A DNA stretch of 33,365 bases, taken from Rhodobacteraceae bacterium HLUCCO18 (GTDB lineage: Bacteria > Pseudomonadota > Alphaproteobacteria > Rhodobacterales > Rhodobacteraceae). The position numbers were made by a program, and so were the translations under genes. Of the stretch, positions 8,470 to 16,432 are shown one piece after another. The notes beneath the pieces were generated by a model. The model was not told the DNA's origin and ran no database searches. It saw nothing but the letters and a program-made list of their open reading frames with translations. The stretch spans positions 1 through 33,365 of the forward strand of contig LJSY01000040.1 in the NCBI GenBank assembly GCA_001314805.1, given 5' to 3'. Each line of letters opens with the position of its first letter. Positions within the stretch are counted from its first letter, which is position 1.

Positions 8470-9224
8470 TCCGCGCGGCGGCCATACTTCTGACCTGGGC
8501 GGTCCTGAGCGCGCAGGCGGCGGCGGAGACGGTGGTCGCGGGGCTGAGCCGTGACGCGATCTCGATCACGACGAATTTCGAAGGCTCCGAGATCCTGATC
8601 TTCGGCGCCGTCAGCCGCACGGCGCCGCCGCCGCCGGACAGCGAGCTTCATGTGATCGTGACGGTGGAAGGTCCGCCCCGGCCGGTCACGGTTCGGCGCA
8701 AGGCGCGGCGCTTTGGCATCTGGGTCAACACCGATGCGATCGAGGTCGATGCGGCGCCGACCTTCTACGCGGTGGCTTCCACGGCGGGCTTCGCCACTGT
8801 CATGACGGCGACCGAGGACCTGCGTCGGCGCGTCTCGATCCCCACGGCCATAAGAGCCGTCGGCACCAATGTCGGCGACCAGGACAGTTTCATCCAGGCG
8901 CTCGTCCGCATCCGAACGGCCGCGGAGCTCTATCAGTTCAACGAGGGGGGCGTGACGCTTCGCGACCAGACGCTTTTCGACACCTCGATCCGGCTTCCGG
9001 CGAACCTCGTCGAGGGTGACTACCGGACCCGGATCTTCCTGACTCGTGACGGCGAGGTGATCGACGCGCTGTCCCAGAACATCACCGTCCGCAAGGTCGG
9101 GCTTGAACGCTGGATCTACAACCTCGCCCATGACCAGCCGCTGGCCTACGGGATCCTGTCGCTTGCCATCGCCATCGCGGCGGGCTGGCTGGCCTCGGCG
9201 GTGTTCCGGTATCTCAGGGGGTGA
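8466..9224 (+). CDS. TIGR02186-like membrane-anchored protein, partner of the TauE exporter
   Basis: The 252-residue product begins at TTG 8466, which overlaps the TauE stop by four bases (TTGA). This start leaves a clean signal sequence (AAAILLTWAVLSAQAAAE). The central 200 residues look periplasmic and beta-rich (SITTNFEGSEILIFGAV, FGIWVNTDAIEV). A C-terminal membrane helix (YGILSLAIAIAAGWLASAVF) ends in a short basic tail. Alphaproteobacterial proteins of the TIGR02186 family typically sit beside TauE/SafE genes; the function is unknown. An accessory role in export is inferred from the fixed pairing. The unusual TTG start follows from the overlap; no in-frame ATG near the signal exists. 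Confidence 0.82.
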   Translation: MIRAAAILLTWAVLSAQAAAETVVAGLSRDAISITTNFEGSEILIFGAVSRTAPPPPDSELHVIVTVEGPPRPVTVRRKARRFGIWVNTDAIEVDAAPTFYAVASTAGFATVMTATEDLRRRVSIPTAIRAVGTNVGDQDSFIQALVRIRTAAELYQFNEGGVTLRDQTLFDTSIRLPANLVEGDYRTRIFLTRDGEVIDALSQNITVRKVGLERWIYNLAHDQPLAYGILSLAIAIAAGWLASAVFRYLRG

Positions 9225-9258
9225 GCGCCGCTCGGGGCCTCGAGCCCCTCGCGGCGCT
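9224..9258. terminator. hairpin terminator between convergent genes
   Basis: Outer arms AGCGCCGC (9224-9231) and GCGGCGCT (9251-9258) pair perfectly. After a two-base internal mismatch an inner GGGGC/GCCCC stem (9234-9238 with 9244-9248) continues. It lies immediately after the TIGR02186-like stop and before the convergent SDR gene end, so it can serve both directions. There is no strong U-tract; TATTTT occurs at about 9276. Confidence 0.55.
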
Positions 9259-9261
9259 GTT

Positions 9262-9294
9262 GCCTCCGGCGGGCGTATTTTCGGAAAGATGAAG
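9262..9294. repeat. Rhodobacteraceae-type intergenic motif
   Basis: GCCTCCGGCGGGCGTATTTT followed by CGGAAAGATGAAG resembles a short motif (CCTCCGGCGGG, TATTT, then an AAGA/GAAG end) that I remember as frequent after genes in Rhodobacteraceae genomes. There is only one copy in the window, so repetition is from memory, not shown here. Confidence 0.4.
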
Positions 9295-9298
9295 GGGA

Positions 9299-10030
9299 TC
9301 AGCCGCGGCCCACATAGGGCATCTTGGTCGCCATGATCGTCTGGAAGAGCACGTTGGCCGTGAGCGGCAAATCGGCCATGGCCAGCACCGCGTCGGCGAC
9401 GTGGGACACATCCATCATCGGCGGCGGTTCGCGGCCTGCCGCGCGGGCGGCCTCGGCGATGCCGCGCAGGAGGTCGGTCTCGGCGTTGCCGATGTCGATC
9501 TGGCCGCAGGCGATGTCGAATGGCCGACCATCGAGCGCGATCTGGCGCGTGAGCCCTGTGACGGCGTGCTTGGTGGCCGTGTAAGGTGCTGCACCCTCGC
9601 GCGGGACATGGGCGGAGATCGAGCCGTTGTTGATGATGCGCCCGCCCTGCGGGTCCTGGCGGCGCATGATGCGAAAGGCCATGCGGGCGCAGAGGAACAT
9701 CCCCGTCAGGTTCACCTCGACCGCGCGGCGCCAGTCCTCGACCGCGATCTCGTCGATGGGAGCGGCAGGCGTGAAGATGCCGGCATTGTTGAAGAGACAG
9801 TCGATCCGCCCCGCCCCTTCGGCGAAATCATGGAAGGCCACCTGCACCGCATCTGCATCCGTCACGTCGAGTGGCAGGGCCACGGCCCGGTCGCCGTAGG
9901 GGTCGGCCAGTTCGTGCAACGGATCGGCGCGGCGCGCCACGAGGCCCACATACCAGCCGTTTGCCAGCATGCGCTCGGCGACGGCGCGCCCGATACCGGC
10001 GCTCGCGCCCGTGACGATGGCGGTTTTCAT
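9299..10030 (-). CDS. SDR-family oxidoreductase
   Basis: The 243-residue classical short-chain dehydrogenase has a Rossmann NAD(P) motif TGASAGIGRAVAE at residues 8-20, NNAGIF after strand 4, and the catalytic set of Asn, Ser (NGSISA) and YTATK (Tyr-x3-Lys). An Arg-Arg after strand 2 (VARRADP) suggests NADP(H). It reduces or oxidises a hydroxyl/carbonyl on an unknown substrate. The start codon overlaps the stop of the helicase gene (ATGA), so the two are one transcript. No functional link to a helicase is evident; the pairing may be transcriptional only. Confidence 0.88.
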   Translation of the reverse strand: MKTAIVTGASAGIGRAVAERMLANGWYVGLVARRADPLHELADPYGDRAVALPLDVTDADAVQVAFHDFAEGAGRIDCLFNNAGIFTPAAPIDEIAVEDWRRAVEVNLTGMFLCARMAFRIMRRQDPQGGRIINNGSISAHVPREGAAPYTATKHAVTGLTRQIALDGRPFDIACGQIDIGNAETDLLRGIAEAARAAGREPPPMMDVSHVADAVLAMADLPLTANVLFQTIMATKMPYVGRG

Positions 10031-11559
10031 TCGCTTTCCTCCTGCGCGTCCAGTTCCAGCGGCGCGGCCGGCACCTTCAGGTCCTCGATCCCGAGCGGCG
10101 CCTGAGGTTTCGACAGCATGTAGCGCGTGACCCAGATCAGCCGCTCCTCGGCGCGGGTGATCGCCACATAGGCCAGCCGTTTCCACAGCGCCTGCCCGGC
10201 CTCGATCCGGCCAGACCAAGCGGCGGCATAGAGGTCGGGGGCGAAGACCTGCACCGCGGGCCATTGCGAACCCTGCGCCTTGTGGATCGTGACCGCCGCG
10301 CCATGCAGGAACGTGGCGCCCATGCGCGCCGCGAAGGGGATGAAGGGTTCCTCCTCTCCCGGCTTCTCGATCTTCACGATGGATGCGGCCGAAAGGCGGG
10401 GGTTTTCGGCACCTAGGACGTGGAGCCGCGAGAAACCGTCCTTGCTTCCCCGGCCGAGATAGATCACCGGCGCGCCCTTGATGAGACCACGGGCCTCGAG
10501 GTCGATGCGCCGCTTGCGATGCTTGAGGGGCAACTCGATGCCGTCGCACAGCAGCGGCTCACCGGGGATGAGCTCGTCGTCCGGCGCGCCATGGGCGGCG
10601 CGGAAGGCGGCAATCAGGCGGATGCGCGTGGCGTTGCGCCAGACCAGAACGGGGGAGCGGGCCATCATGTCGCTGTCGGCGCGGGGGGCCAGCTCGATCC
10701 GGTCATCGGACGCGGCGGCATCCTCCACCATCCGCTCGAAGGTCTCGAAGGTCAGGTCGGGGTCGCCCAGCGCGTGGGCGAGATCGAGGATCGGGTTGTC
10801 GGCCTCCTGCCGGTGGACACGGTTCAGCTCAAGCCGCCGTTCGGGTTTGAACTTGTCGAACACCATCTCGCCGGACTGTCCCACCGGCGCGAGCTGGGCG
10901 GGATCGCCGAAGAGAACGAGGGCGGGGAAGATCTCGGTCAGGTCGTCGAACTGGCGCTCGTCGAGCATGGAGCTTTCGTCCACCAGACCGATATCGAGCG
11001 GGCTCTCGCGGCGCTTCCAGCCGGTGATGAAATCCGACCCGCGCAGGCCCGCGGAGGCGAGCGCGGCGGGCACGGATTTATGCGCCTCGTAGACGACCTT
11101 CGCCCGGTCGAGCGCGGCGTCGGTCAGCGCCTCGATCACGGGCCGCTCTCCCTGTCCCGCCAGCCACTCGGCGACCTTCTCGAATTCCGGGTCGTAGACG
11201 GGCGTGTAGAGGATGCGGTGGATCGTGGTCGCGGGCACGCCGCGCGCGCGCAGAACGCTCGCGGCCTTGTTGGTGGGTGCCAGAATGGCCATCGTCCGCC
11301 GGTCCTTGCGCCGCCGTCCCTCCCAGTCGCCCGAGACGATCTCGACGCCTGCCGTCTCGAGGGCGCGCACCAGTTCGGCCAGCAGCAGCGTCTTGCCCGA
11401 GCCCGCCTTGCCGATCACGGCGAGCACCTCGGACCTGCCCTCGGCCATGGGCGTGATCGTGCCGCGGTCGATATCCACGCCATGGCCCCGCAGGCTCTCG
11501 GCGATGCGGTCATGGGCTTCGGCCTGTTCGTCGGAGAAGGCGAGCGATTGCGCGGACAT
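10027..11559 (-). CDS. RecD/Dda-like SF1B ATP-dependent DNA helicase
   Basis: The 510-residue superfamily 1 helicase has Walker A VIGKAGSGKT near residue 45, motif Ia APTNKAAS, and Walker B GLVDESSML. Motif III is LFGDPAQLAPVG, motif IV is HRQEADN, a UvrD-C-like segment reads TIHKAQGSQWP, and motif VI is YVAITRAEERL. It lacks the N-terminal extension of RecD proper and the length of TraI, so it is a free-standing RecD2/Dda-like enzyme, probably unwinding DNA 5' to 3' in repair or replication restart. The start is at 11559 because the frame upstream is low-complexity and extends into the divergent aminotransferase promoter region. It is the first gene of a two-gene minus-strand operon with the SDR. 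Confidence 0.88.
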   Translation of the reverse strand: MSAQSLAFSDEQAEAHDRIAESLRGHGVDIDRGTITPMAEGRSEVLAVIGKAGSGKTLLLAELVRALETAGVEIVSGDWEGRRRKDRRTMAILAPTNKAASVLRARGVPATTIHRILYTPVYDPEFEKVAEWLAGQGERPVIEALTDAALDRAKVVYEAHKSVPAALASAGLRGSDFITGWKRRESPLDIGLVDESSMLDERQFDDLTEIFPALVLFGDPAQLAPVGQSGEMVFDKFKPERRLELNRVHRQEADNPILDLAHALGDPDLTFETFERMVEDAAASDDRIELAPRADSDMMARSPVLVWRNATRIRLIAAFRAAHGAPDDELIPGEPLLCDGIELPLKHRKRRIDLEARGLIKGAPVIYLGRGSKDGFSRLHVLGAENPRLSAASIVKIEKPGEEEPFIPFAARMGATFLHGAAVTIHKAQGSQWPAVQVFAPDLYAAAWSGRIEAGQALWKRLAYVAITRAEERLIWVTRYMLSKPQAPLGIEDLKVPAAPLELDAQEESE

Positions 11560-11735
11560 GGGCCGGAGCCTAGCCGCACCCGCCGCCTTGTGCGAGGGGC
11601 AGGCGGTGCGGCAGATGCTGCTGCGATGCCGAACCAGGGTTGAATCAAGATTGCTGATCACCCGCGCGGGGCGACTTGGGTCGGGTCGCGCATATCGATA
11701 GTCTGGCCGGGAACGATTCGAAGGAGCGGCGTGCC

Positions 11736-13106
11736 ATGCTGACGAACGACCAACTCGCGAAATGGGACCGGGACAGTTTCCTGCACCCTTCGACCCATCT
11801 CGCCCAGCACGCGCGCGGCGACACGCCAAGCCGGATCATCAAGAGCGCCGAGGGGTCCTTCATCACCGACCGCGACGGCAACCGCTTTCTCGACGCCTTC
11901 GCGGGGCTTTACTGCGTGAACATCGGTTACGGCCGGCAGGAGGTGGCCGAAGCCATCGCGGAACAGGCGCGGGAACTGGCCTATTACCACGCCTATGTGG
12001 GCCACGGCACGGAGGCCTCGGTCACGCTGGCCCAGATGGTCATGGACCGCGCGCCCGATCACATGTCCCGGGTCTATTTCGGCCTCGGCGGGTCGGACGC
12101 GAACGAGACCAACATCAAGCTGGTCTGGTATTACAACAACATTCTCGGCCGGCCCGGGAAGAAGAAGATCATCTCGCGCTGGCGGGCCTATCACGGCTCG
12201 GGGCTGATGTCCGGGTCGCTGACGGGGTTGACGCTCTTCCACAAGAAGTTCGACCTGCCTCTCGACACCGTGCGGCACACGACCTCGCCCTACTATTTCC
12301 GGCGCGAGGACGCATCGCAGTCCGAGGCGGAGTTCACCGCCCAATGCGCCGCCGATCTGGAGGCACTGATCGAGGCCGAGGGCGCGGACACCATCGCCGC
12401 CTTCATCGCCGAGCCGATGCTGGGCACCGGCGGCATCGTGCCCCCGCCCGCGGGCTACTGGGCCGCGATCGAACCGATCCTGCGCCGCCACGACATCCTG
12501 CTGATCGCGGACGAGGTCGTCACCGGCTTCGGTCGCCTCGGGTCGATGTTCGGCTCCCCGTTCTACGGGATCACGCCCGACATCATGACGATCGCCAAGG
12601 GACTGACCTCGGCCTATGCGCCGCTGTCGGGCAGCATCGTGTCCGAAGGCGTCTGGAAGGTGCTCGAGAAGGGAACGGACGAGAACGGCCCGCTGGGTCA
12701 TGGCTGGACCTACTCCGCCCACCCCATCGGCGCTGCGGCCGGCGTGGCGAACCTGAAGCTTCTGGACAGTCTGGGCCTTGTCGCCAACGCTGGCGAGGTC
12801 GGGCCCTACCTGACGCGCACTCTCGGCGAGGCGCTGGGCGAGCATGCCCATGTGGGCGAGGTCCGGGGCGAAGGGATGCTGAGCGCGGTTGAACTGGTGA
12901 AGAACCGCGACACCCGCGAGGCCTTCGACCCCGGCGACAAGGTCGTGCCGCGCATCGCCGAGGCCATGAGCCGCCGCGGCGTCATCGCGCGGGCCATGCC
13001 ACAGGGCGACATCATCGGCTACGCACCCCCCCTCAGCCTCAGCCGGGAAGAGGCCGATACGGTCGTTTCGGTCACGACCGACGCGATTGCCGAGGTGCTG
13101 GGCTAA
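11736..13106 (+). CDS. class III PLP-dependent aminotransferase (omega-amino acid/amine:pyruvate type)
   Basis: The 456-residue fold-type I aminotransferase shows GLGGSDANETNIKLVWYY, the cofactor phosphate region. ILLIADEVVTGFGRLG carries the Asp that pairs with the pyridine nitrogen, and IAKGLTSAYAPLSG has the Schiff-base lysine. AGLYCVNIGYGR near residue 60 is typical of omega-amino acid:pyruvate and polyamine aminotransferases. It transfers an amino group from a terminal amine (beta-alanine, taurine, putrescine and similar) to pyruvate; the actual donor cannot be read from the sequence. AAGGAG lies about ten bases before ATG 11736. It is apparently a single-gene unit with a terminator after it. 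Confidence 0.88.
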   Translation: MLTNDQLAKWDRDSFLHPSTHLAQHARGDTPSRIIKSAEGSFITDRDGNRFLDAFAGLYCVNIGYGRQEVAEAIAEQARELAYYHAYVGHGTEASVTLAQMVMDRAPDHMSRVYFGLGGSDANETNIKLVWYYNNILGRPGKKKIISRWRAYHGSGLMSGSLTGLTLFHKKFDLPLDTVRHTTSPYYFRREDASQSEAEFTAQCAADLEALIEAEGADTIAAFIAEPMLGTGGIVPPPAGYWAAIEPILRRHDILLIADEVVTGFGRLGSMFGSPFYGITPDIMTIAKGLTSAYAPLSGSIVSEGVWKVLEKGTDENGPLGHGWTYSAHPIGAAAGVANLKLLDSLGLVANAGEVGPYLTRTLGEALGEHAHVGEVRGEGMLSAVELVKNRDTREAFDPGDKVVPRIAEAMSRRGVIARAMPQGDIIGYAPPLSLSREEADTVVSVTTDAIAEVLG

Positions 13107-13114
13107 GTATTGAC

Positions 13115-13141
13115 GGCGCCGCCGTTCCCATCGGCGGCGCC
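13115..13141. terminator. bidirectional terminator hairpin
   Basis: Perfect 10-bp arms GGCGCCGCCG (13115-13124) and CGGCGGCGCC (13132-13141) with a seven-base loop, between the convergent aminotransferase and hydrolase genes. A short T-containing run (TTGCGT) follows on the plus strand. Confidence 0.7.
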
Positions 13142-13146
13142 TTGCG

Positions 13147-13803
13147 TCAGACGTTCAGGTGCCCCCGCATCGAAGCGATGGCCTCGGGTCCGATCCCGTG
13201 GCCTGCGCCCGGCGTCACCGCAAGGCGCGCGCTGGCGCCGAGCCGGTCGAACACGGCCACGCTCTCGCGCGCACGGGCCAGCGGGATATGCGGGTCCTGC
13301 TCGTGCACCGTGATCTCCACCGGAACTCCGTCGAGCCTCGTGGCGTAGTCGAAGGCCTTCGGGCCGAAACCGTAGAGCGCTTCGGTTGCGGGGCCATCCG
13401 CGTCGCCGGTGCCCACCAGCCCCGCCGACAGCCCGAAGACCGCCACCAGCCCGCCACGCCGCGCGGCATACTCCAGCGCGAGGCAGCCGCCCTGGCTGAA
13501 CCCGGCAAGCGCGATGCGGTCCCGGCTCAAGCCTTCTTCTACTAGAGTGGCGATCGCGGCGTCGATGGCCGCCATGCCGCGCTCCACGTAAGGCTCCATC
13601 CGCGCAGCAGGCGCGAGGAAGGAGGTGGGCCACCAGCTCATCCCCGGCGCCTGTGGCGCCGCCAGCGCGAGGTCCGGCAGGGCAAGCGCGTGGCCGAGGT
13701 CGAGGATGCCCTCGGCCGTCGCCCCGCGCCCGTGGACCAGCACGAGGCCCATGCGCGCATCGCGCGGACGGGCCCCGGCGTGGCGCAGTTCGTTCCCGCC
13801 CAT
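13147..13803 (-). CDS. phospholipase/carboxylesterase-type alpha/beta hydrolase (MhqD/YpfH-like)
   Basis: The 218-residue alpha/beta hydrolase has VLVHGRGATAE (oxyanion loop), nucleophile elbow GFSQGG, the acid in VHEQDPHIP and the histidine in GAGHGIG, which complete the Ser-Asp-His triad. This is the Abhydrolase_2 family, cytoplasmic esterases with no signal peptide. Its start overlaps the upstream dioxygenase stop as TGATG. In Bacillus subtilis a hydrolase of this family (MhqD) is co-regulated with ring-cleaving dioxygenases (MhqO, MhqE) for quinone detoxification, and the same two families are paired here. A role after ring opening is inferred. A shorter start at the methionine before GLVLVHG is possible. 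Confidence 0.86.
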   Translation of the reverse strand: MGGNELRHAGARPRDARMGLVLVHGRGATAEGILDLGHALALPDLALAAPQAPGMSWWPTSFLAPAARMEPYVERGMAAIDAAIATLVEEGLSRDRIALAGFSQGGCLALEYAARRGGLVAVFGLSAGLVGTGDADGPATEALYGFGPKAFDYATRLDGVPVEITVHEQDPHIPLARARESVAVFDRLGASARLAVTPGAGHGIGPEAIASMRGHLNV

Positions 13804-14720
13804 CACGCCACCTTCAGGGGCGGCAGAACCGCCTCGATCCGGTCGCGCAGCGCCTCGTATTTCGCGGGCAGCTTCAGTGCCTCGCCCAGATGGGCGGCAT
13901 CCTCGTCCACGGCAAAGCCCGGCGGATCGGTGGCGATCTCGAACAGAACACCACCGGGTTCGCGGAAGTAGATGGCGTTGAAATACTGCCGGTCGAACAC
14001 CGGCGTGACCCCGTGACCGGCAGAGGCCAGTTTCTCGCGCCACTCGGCCTGCACCGCGTCATCCTCGGCGCGGAAGGCCACGTGATGGATCGTCCCGGTC
14101 CCCTGCCGCCCGATCGACGGCGCGTCGGAACGTATCAGGTCCACGACCGCGCCCCGCGCGTCACCGGGCGCCGCAAGGCGGAGCCGTTCGACGCCATCCG
14201 CCGCCTCGTGGCCGACCTGCTCATAACCGAAGATGTCGGTCAGAAGGCGCGCTGTGGGGCCGGGGTCACGCTCCCAGAGCGTCACCGAATGGAACCCGTC
14301 CAGCGCATCGCCGCTCTCGCGGTCGGTCTCGACCAGCTCCACCGGCGCGCCGTCGGGATCGCTCAGCGTGATGACACGCTGGCCGAAGCGGTCCACGGGG
14401 CCGGCGAAATCCACGACTTCCTCCGCGAGGCGCAGCATCCACTCGTCGAAACCGCCTTTCGGCACGGCGTAAGCATAGGCCGACGCCATGCCGGGCCCGG
14501 CCCGTCCAGGGCCCGCATCCGCGAAGGGAAAGAAGGTCAGGATCGTGCCCGGCGCGCCGGTCTGGTTGCCGTAATAGAGGTGATAGGTGCCGGGATCGTC
14601 GAAATTCACCGTCCTCTTCACCAGACGCTGCTTCAGCAGGCCGGCGTAGAAATCGACATTGGCTTGCGGCGGGCCGGAGATGGCCGTGACGTGATGCAAG
14701 CCGGGGATCGTGCGGGGCAT
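13803..14720 (-). CDS. VOC-family ring-cleaving dioxygenase (MhqO/LinE-like)
   Basis: The 305-residue protein contains two vicinal-oxygen-chelate modules. Metal-ligand candidates are His in GLHHVTAI (N-terminal module), Glu in APVELVE, His in TIHHVAFR and Glu in GGVLFEIATD (C-terminal module). This matches the extradiol dioxygenase-like proteins that open hydroquinone or catechol rings with Fe(II). The start at 14720 is chosen because GGAG lies about five bases before it; an ATG at 14738 would add six residues. It is the first gene of a coupled two-gene operon with the hydrolase, divergent from the FadR-type regulator. The substrate is inferred to be quinone-derived. Confidence 0.87.
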   Translation of the reverse strand: MPRTIPGLHHVTAISGPPQANVDFYAGLLKQRLVKRTVNFDDPGTYHLYYGNQTGAPGTILTFFPFADAGPGRAGPGMASAYAYAVPKGGFDEWMLRLAEEVVDFAGPVDRFGQRVITLSDPDGAPVELVETDRESGDALDGFHSVTLWERDPGPTARLLTDIFGYEQVGHEAADGVERLRLAAPGDARGAVVDLIRSDAPSIGRQGTGTIHHVAFRAEDDAVQAEWREKLASAGHGVTPVFDRQYFNAIYFREPGGVLFEIATDPPGFAVDEDAAHLGEALKLPAKYEALRDRIEAVLPPLKVA

Positions 14721-14801
14721 GGCTCCATTCCTTCTCATCGGGACAGCACATTTCCGTGCTGCATTCGCCTCATCACATCGTCGGGAGACGGCTTCGCATC
14801 A

Positions 14802-14830
14802 ATGCACATCGACGCAGGCGGGCTGTGCAT
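14802..14830. promoter_or_regulatory. inverted repeat in the dioxygenase/regulator intergenic region
   Basis: ATGCACA (14802-14808) and TGTGCAT (14824-14830) are perfect inverted arms with 15 bases between, 82 bases upstream of the dioxygenase start. It is a candidate operator for the dioxygenase-hydrolase operon; the regulator is unknown. Confidence 0.35.
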
Positions 14831-14855
14831 ATTCGCGTGAACCGCAAGCCGTTCG

Positions 14856-14877
14856 GATTGGCTCTGGACCGCCAATC
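14856..14877. promoter_or_regulatory. second inverted repeat, candidate operator
   Basis: GATTGGC (14856-14862) and GCCAATC (14871-14877) form a perfect 7-bp dyad with an eight-base spacer, 22 bp overall, a usual size for a dimeric repressor site. It lies between the divergent dioxygenase and FadR-type genes. Confidence 0.35.
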
Positions 14878-14894
14878 GACCGCCCGTCATATCT

Positions 14895-14908
14895 ATCATG
14901 AGAAATTT
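14895..14908. promoter_or_regulatory. probable autoregulatory site of the FadR-type regulator
   Basis: ATCATGAGAAATTT differs at one of 14 positions from ATCATGATAAATTT at 16436-16449, the right arm of the operator pair in front of the dipeptide operon. It lies 12 bases before the regulator start codon, a good place for self-repression. Confidence 0.6.
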
Positions 14909-14920
14909 CACGGAACCAGA

Positions 14921-15682
14921 ATGCCCGAGGACAGTACAACCCCGACACCGCGCCGGTCCCGCCCCCTTCAGGTCGCCGACCGCATCAAGGACTGGGTGGT
15001 GGAGCGTGACCTGAAAACAGGCGCGCGCCTGCCCAGCGAGGCCGAGATGATCGCCCAGTTCGGCGTGTCGAAGGGCACGGTCCGCGAGGCGATGCGCATC
15101 CTGGAGGCGCAGGGCCTGATCGTAACGCGCACAGGGCCGGGTGGCGGCAGCTTCGTGGGCGAGGTCACGGCGGAGAAGGCCAAGGCGCTTCTGGCGAACT
15201 ACTTCTACTTCCAGGAACTGTCGATCGCCGACATCTACCGGCTCCGGAAACTGCTGGAGCCCGAGCTTGCCGCAGGGCTCGCCGGACGACTGACCGCCGG
15301 CCAGCTGGCCGCGCTGCGCGAGATCGCGACGCGCTACGATCGACCCGCCGCCTCGCCCGAGGAAGAACGCGAACAGCACGTGACGTCGCTGAGATTCCAC
15401 GAGCAGCTCGCAGGCTACGCGGCCAACCCTCTCCTGGCGTTCTGCGTGTCGTTCATGGCGCGGATGCTGGCCGATCTCACCGTCTACCGGCGTCTTTACG
15501 AACCCCACAACGAAGAGCTCTGGGCGCGCGGGCGCAGCCACCAGATCGACCTTGTCGCGGCGCTGGAGCGCGGCGACGCGGAAGGCGCGCGGGCCATCAT
15601 GCGCTCTCACATGGAGGGCGCGGAAGATATGATGCAGAGGCAGGAGGCGCGCGTGATGCGCCGCTTCATGTCAGCGCGCTGA
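14921..15682 (+). CDS. GntR-family transcriptional regulator, FadR subfamily
   Basis: The 253-residue protein has an N-terminal winged helix (about residues 15-85) with LPSEAEMIAQFGVSKGTVRE and EAQGLIVTRTGPGGGSFV typical of GntR. An all-helical FCD ligand-binding domain (about 105-235) follows, in which acidic and histidine residues (SLRFHEQLA, MRSHMEGAE) usually bind a metal and a carboxylate effector. The start ATG 14921 is chosen because the upstream frame has no domain content and would cover the probable operator. The gene converges on DUF1028 with seven bases between stops. The matching operator motif in front of the dipeptide operon makes that operon its likely target. The effector is unknown, probably an amino acid, peptide or derived acid. 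Confidence 0.9.
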   Translation: MPEDSTTPTPRRSRPLQVADRIKDWVVERDLKTGARLPSEAEMIAQFGVSKGTVREAMRILEAQGLIVTRTGPGGGSFVGEVTAEKAKALLANYFYFQELSIADIYRLRKLLEPELAAGLAGRLTAGQLAALREIATRYDRPAASPEEEREQHVTSLRFHEQLAGYAANPLLAFCVSFMARMLADLTVYRRLYEPHNEELWARGRSHQIDLVAALERGDAEGARAIMRSHMEGAEDMMQRQEARVMRRFMSAR

Positions 15683-15689
15683 GGCGCGA

Positions 15690-16376
15690 TTACTCGGCGG
15701 CACCGGGGGCGGCATCCGGGCCGCGATGCGGATTGCGCGCGACAGGAACGACCTTGAGCCAGTCCGCATAGGGCGGCGTGCGGGCAGCCTCCAGCAGGCT
15801 TTCGAGGTCGTCGAGCGGCGCCTCGCTCAGGTCGATACGCAGGTCGAGCGGCGGCGCGTCGGGACGGAGCACCAGAAGCGCCGCCGATTTCAGCCCCCGC
15901 GCGTCGCCACCCGCTCGGTCCGCTGCACGCAACGACGCCAGAGCGCGGTCTGCGGGATCCGTGCCGGCCGCCGCGTCCCACGCGCGGCGCATGGCGGGCA
16001 GCACGTCGCAATTGGCCAGCATGTTGCCCGCGCAGACGCCGTCGGCCCAACTCAGCGCGTCCGCCACGGCGACGGAGGCCGACCCGGTGAAGGCCGCGCC
16101 ATGCCCGTCCCGACCAAGCGCCGCGATCTGCCGGTGCCCGCGCTGCGGATCGACCCCGGTCACATCGCCCACAGCGGTGTCGGCCGGGGCGCCGTCGGCC
16201 ATGCGGGCCAGCACCTCGTCGCGCCACAGCGTCGAGGGCGCCGTGCCCTGCGACGCCACCAGCCCGGCGCCCAGCGCGCCGCGAATCACCCAGCCCCCAA
16301 CGCAGAGCGATCCGGTCGCCGAGGCGGCAACCAGAGCGCCTGTTTTTTCATCACGGGCAAGAAGCGAAAAGGTCAT
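15690..16376 (-). CDS. DUF1028 protein (Ntn-hydrolase-like)
   Basis: The 228-residue protein begins MTFSLLARDEKTGALVAASA, the standard N-terminus of DUF1028. Its interior has GAGLVASQGTAPSTLW and NMLANCDVLPAM, also typical. The structure of a Silicibacter pomeroyi member (as I recall, SPO2555) placed the family with N-terminal-nucleophile hydrolases, so an amide or peptide hydrolase is plausible, perhaps with Thr2 exposed after Met removal; that is inference. The start is at 16376, because an upstream in-frame ATG would run through the promoter/operator. It is transcribed divergently from a dipeptide-type ABC operon under apparently the same operator pair, which suggests it processes the imported compound. 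Confidence 0.85.
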   Translation of the reverse strand: MTFSLLARDEKTGALVAASATGSLCVGGWVIRGALGAGLVASQGTAPSTLWRDEVLARMADGAPADTAVGDVTGVDPQRGHRQIAALGRDGHGAAFTGSASVAVADALSWADGVCAGNMLANCDVLPAMRRAWDAAAGTDPADRALASLRAADRAGGDARGLKSAALLVLRPDAPPLDLRIDLSEAPLDDLESLLEAARTPPYADWLKVVPVARNPHRGPDAAPGAAE

Positions 16377-16404
16377 GGTGGATCCGCGAAACAATTTTCT
16401 TGAA

Positions 16405-16432
16405 TTTATCATGATCATTTGTCTCACTGCAA
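16405..16432 (-). promoter_or_regulatory. predicted promoter of DUF1028
   Basis: On the minus strand TTGCAG (16432-16427) and GATAAA (16410-16405) are separated by 16 bases. The -10 box lies within the left operator arm. The 5' leader would be about 25 bases. Confidence 0.5.
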
